The position numbers were made by a program, and so were the translations under genes. A DNA stretch of 6,891 nucleotides from JBQCDV01 sp051960855 (GTDB lineage Bacteria; Actinomycetota; Actinomycetes; JAJZTN01), in the NCBI GenBank assembly GCA_051960855.1, contig JBQCDV010000233.1:1-6891 (forward strand). Reading direction: 5' to 3'. The notes under the pieces are model-generated. The model saw only the letters and a list, made by a program, of their open reading frames with translations, made no database searches and was not told the DNA's origin. Of this stretch, positions 5,719 to 6,891 are shown one piece after another (position 1 is the first letter of the stretch; every line of letters begins with the position of its first letter).

Positions 5719-5741
5719 ACAGTAGACACGCGGTCTGACAG
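5719..5741 (-). promoter_or_regulatory. putative DNA-damage (PafBC / RecA-NDp type) promoter of the HNH gene
   Basis: On the minus strand CTGTCAGAC (5741-5733) is followed by exactly eight bases and then TACTGT (5724-5719). The consensus I know for the LexA-independent mycobacterial damage promoter is TTGTCRGTG-N8-TANNNT. The match covers TGTCAG, the 8-base spacer and TANNNT, with mismatches at the first, eighth and ninth positions of the upstream box. Seven bases separate TACTGT from ATG 5711, so transcription should begin at or next to the start codon. A near copy of the upstream box, CTGACAGACC, lies at 5807-5798 on the same strand but lacks a TANNNT partner. Confidence 0.55.
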
Positions 5742-5984
5742 AGTTAGCCCGGATTGGGCAGTGCAGCGAATTTCAAGAAAAATTGCGACTATTGCCCGGT
5801 CTGTCAGCTCCGCGCTCGGCGTTCACCACCCAGCAACGCGCCGTTCGGGAGCCGGACGGCCCCCTCGTCGAGCTCGTCGCCAAACGCGCCTGACGACTGC
5901 CGGGCCTAGCGCACCACCCGACCTACTACGGTCGGGAGTGGACGGCTGCCGCGGGGACGACCTAAGGCGGCACAGGCCCGACGC
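5742..5984. other. divergent intergenic region with an AT-rich island and a small hairpin
   Basis: This separates the HNH gene and the rightmost gene, which point away from each other. Positions 5769-5794 are strikingly AT-rich for this DNA and include AATTT (5769-5773) and AAATT (5780-5784) as an inverted pair. CCCGACC (5917-5923) and GGTCGGG (5930-5936) form a perfect 7-bp stem with a 6-base loop about 60 bp before the rightmost start codon, and could be an operator or leader hairpin. I could not place a convincing -35/-10 pair for the plus-strand gene. No open frame here looks like a gene. Confidence 0.6.
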
Positions 5985-5991
5985 GAGGGAG
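5985..5991 (+). promoter_or_regulatory. ribosome binding site of the rightmost gene
   Basis: GAGGGAG lies four bases before ATG 5996, within the usual distance for AGGGAG-type sites. It supports this ATG as the start; there is no competing in-frame start nearby with such a site. Confidence 0.7.
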
Positions 5992-5995
5992 CACG

Positions 5996-6891
5996 ATGTT
6001 CGGCCGCGACAAGAACGCCGCTGGCGGTGGCTCGCCTGATCCCTCGTCGGCGGACGGCTACCTGACCTTCCTCACCGCCGACGACGCCAGCCGGCTACGC
6101 GGCCTCGTGCGAGAGGCCTTCGCCGAGCAGGGTCTCGAGGTCACGGTGTACGACGACCGGGTCGAGGACTCCGACGGACGGCAGTTCGGGCTGTGGAACG
6201 TCGCTGCCGCCGCACACAACGACGACGGCGGCCCGAACGCGTGGCCGAAGGTCGTGCGGCAGCACGTGCGAGCGATCCTCGCGGGGATGGACGGCACCAA
6301 CCCGTTCGAGGAGCTGACCCGGGAGTCGGCGGAGGAGCGCACCTACGCCCGGATCTACGACCGGGCCGGGCTGCCGCCGGACATCGACCGCTTCCCGCAC
6401 GTGGAGTTCGCACCCGGGCTCGTCACGATGCTCGCCCTCGACCTGCCCGAGACCGTCGCGGTCTACCGCCGCGAGGACGCCGAGCGGCTCGGCGGGTGGC
6501 AGCGGCTGCACGACGCCGGGCTGGTCAACCTGCGACGGGAGGAGCCGCAGGAGGCGACGCGGGTCGAGCTCAACCAGGGCGGACACCTGTGGGTGCTGGC
6601 GGGCGAGTCCGTCTACACCGCCAGCCGTGCCCTGCTGCTGCCCGAGCTGGCCGCGACTCTCGGCGGCGAACGCGACGAGGGCAACGGCTGGCTGCTCGCC
6701 CTGCCCAACCGGCACCAGCTGGCTTGGCACGTCATCAACGGTCCGAGCGTCATCGCCGCGATGCAGGGACTGGTCAACTTCGCCCAGCAGGGCTACAGCG
6801 ACTCCCCCGGCCCGCTGTCCCCGCACCTCTACTGGTGGAACGGCACCGGCTACGACCAGCTCACCCAGTACGACGACAAGGGCAACCCGCA
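5996..6891 (+). CDS. conserved hypothetical protein, possibly DUF1444/YtpQ-like (runs off right edge)
   Basis: The frame is open from ATG 5996 to the window end, giving 298 residues without a stop, with G/C-rich third positions throughout. There is no signal peptide or membrane segment, so it is probably cytosolic. An acidic N-terminal part contains YLTFLTADDASRLRGLV (22-38) and FGLWNVAAAAH (64-74). The C-terminal part has WVLAGESVYTASRALLLPEL (199-218), a WLLALPNRHQLAWHVI strand pair (232-247) and PGPLSPHLYWW (271-281). The order 'ASR-x-L ... ALPNRH' recalls the 'ASRIL ... VAVPHQD' region of DUF1444/YtpQ proteins as I remember them; this is a suggestion, not an identification. Function is unknown. 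It has its own ribosome site and is divergent from the HNH gene. The ORF is certain; the family is not. Confidence 0.85.
   Translation, partial: MFGRDKNAAGGGSPDPSSADGYLTFLTADDASRLRGLVREAFAEQGLEVTVYDDRVEDSDGRQFGLWNVAAAAHNDDGGPNAWPKVVRQHVRAILAGMDGTNPFEELTRESAEERTYARIYDRAGLPPDIDRFPHVEFAPGLVTMLALDLPETVAVYRREDAERLGGWQRLHDAGLVNLRREEPQEATRVELNQGGHLWVLAGESVYTASRALLLPELAATLGGERDEGNGWLLALPNRHQLAWHVINGPSVIAAMQGLVNFAQQGYSDSPGPLSPHLYWWNGTGYDQLTQYDDKGNP

Noticed and set aside
3762..5741. HNH gene as a discrete mobile element or intein-like insertion
   Set aside because: I looked for matching direct or inverted repeats at both ends and found none; the GGTCTGWCAG pair lies on one side only, and the gene has its own promoter and terminator signals.
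5741..5776. TTGAAA (5776-5771, minus) with TAACTC (5746-5741) as a sigma-70-type promoter for the HNH gene
   Set aside because: The spacing is about 24 bases, too long for a housekeeping promoter; the TGTCAG/TACTGT pair fits the start codon better.
5869..5876. CGAGCTCG palindrome as an operator
   Set aside because: An 8-bp G/C-rich palindrome is common by chance in this composition and has no repeated partner.

Overview
The base composition (roughly 70% G+C, G/C-rich third codon positions), the gene families and the GTG/leaderless-style starts point to an actinomycete, perhaps of the Nocardioidaceae or a related group; the genus is a guess. The window looks chromosomal. I see no rRNA, tRNA, transposase, phage gene or CRISPR array.

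Layout, left to right. Positions 1-167 hold the N-terminus of cystathionine gamma-synthase (metB), minus strand, running off the left edge. Positions 168-498 are a gene-free stretch packed with repeats: a 16-bp tandem doublet, a 48-bp tandem doublet and five copies of a GAGCTGTTGGAG-type motif in both orientations, two of which form a strong hairpin. Next is a divergent pair: a YczE-family membrane protein (minus, 499-1209) and a MocR-type regulator (plus, 1292-2776; GntR-type winged helix fused to an aminotransferase-like domain). Their 82-bp gap carries two CCACT-N9-AGTGG palindromes exactly 34 bp apart, a likely operator for the regulator. After an 18-bp tandem doublet comes msrA (plus, 2948-3628; peptide methionine sulfoxide reductase A) with a GTG start and a clear GGAGG ribosome site. 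Two hairpins separate it from a convergent DUF222/HNH (13E12-family) nuclease-like gene (minus, 3762-5711). Just upstream of that gene is a good match to the actinobacterial DNA-damage (PafBC/RecA-NDp) promoter, placed so that transcription would start at or next to the ATG. The last gene (plus, from 5996) is a partial conserved hypothetical with weak resemblance to DUF1444/YtpQ, running off the right edge.

How the genes relate. The regulator and the membrane protein form a recurrent MocR-YczE pair. Two sulfur-amino-acid genes (metB, msrA) flank this pair, so a link to methionine, PLP or redox physiology is possible but only inferred. The HNH gene appears to be separately controlled by DNA damage. 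The strongest leads are the paired operator architecture at 1215-1267, the predicted leaderless damage promoter at 5719-5741, and the repeat cluster at 279-463. None of these amounts to a demonstrated new system.
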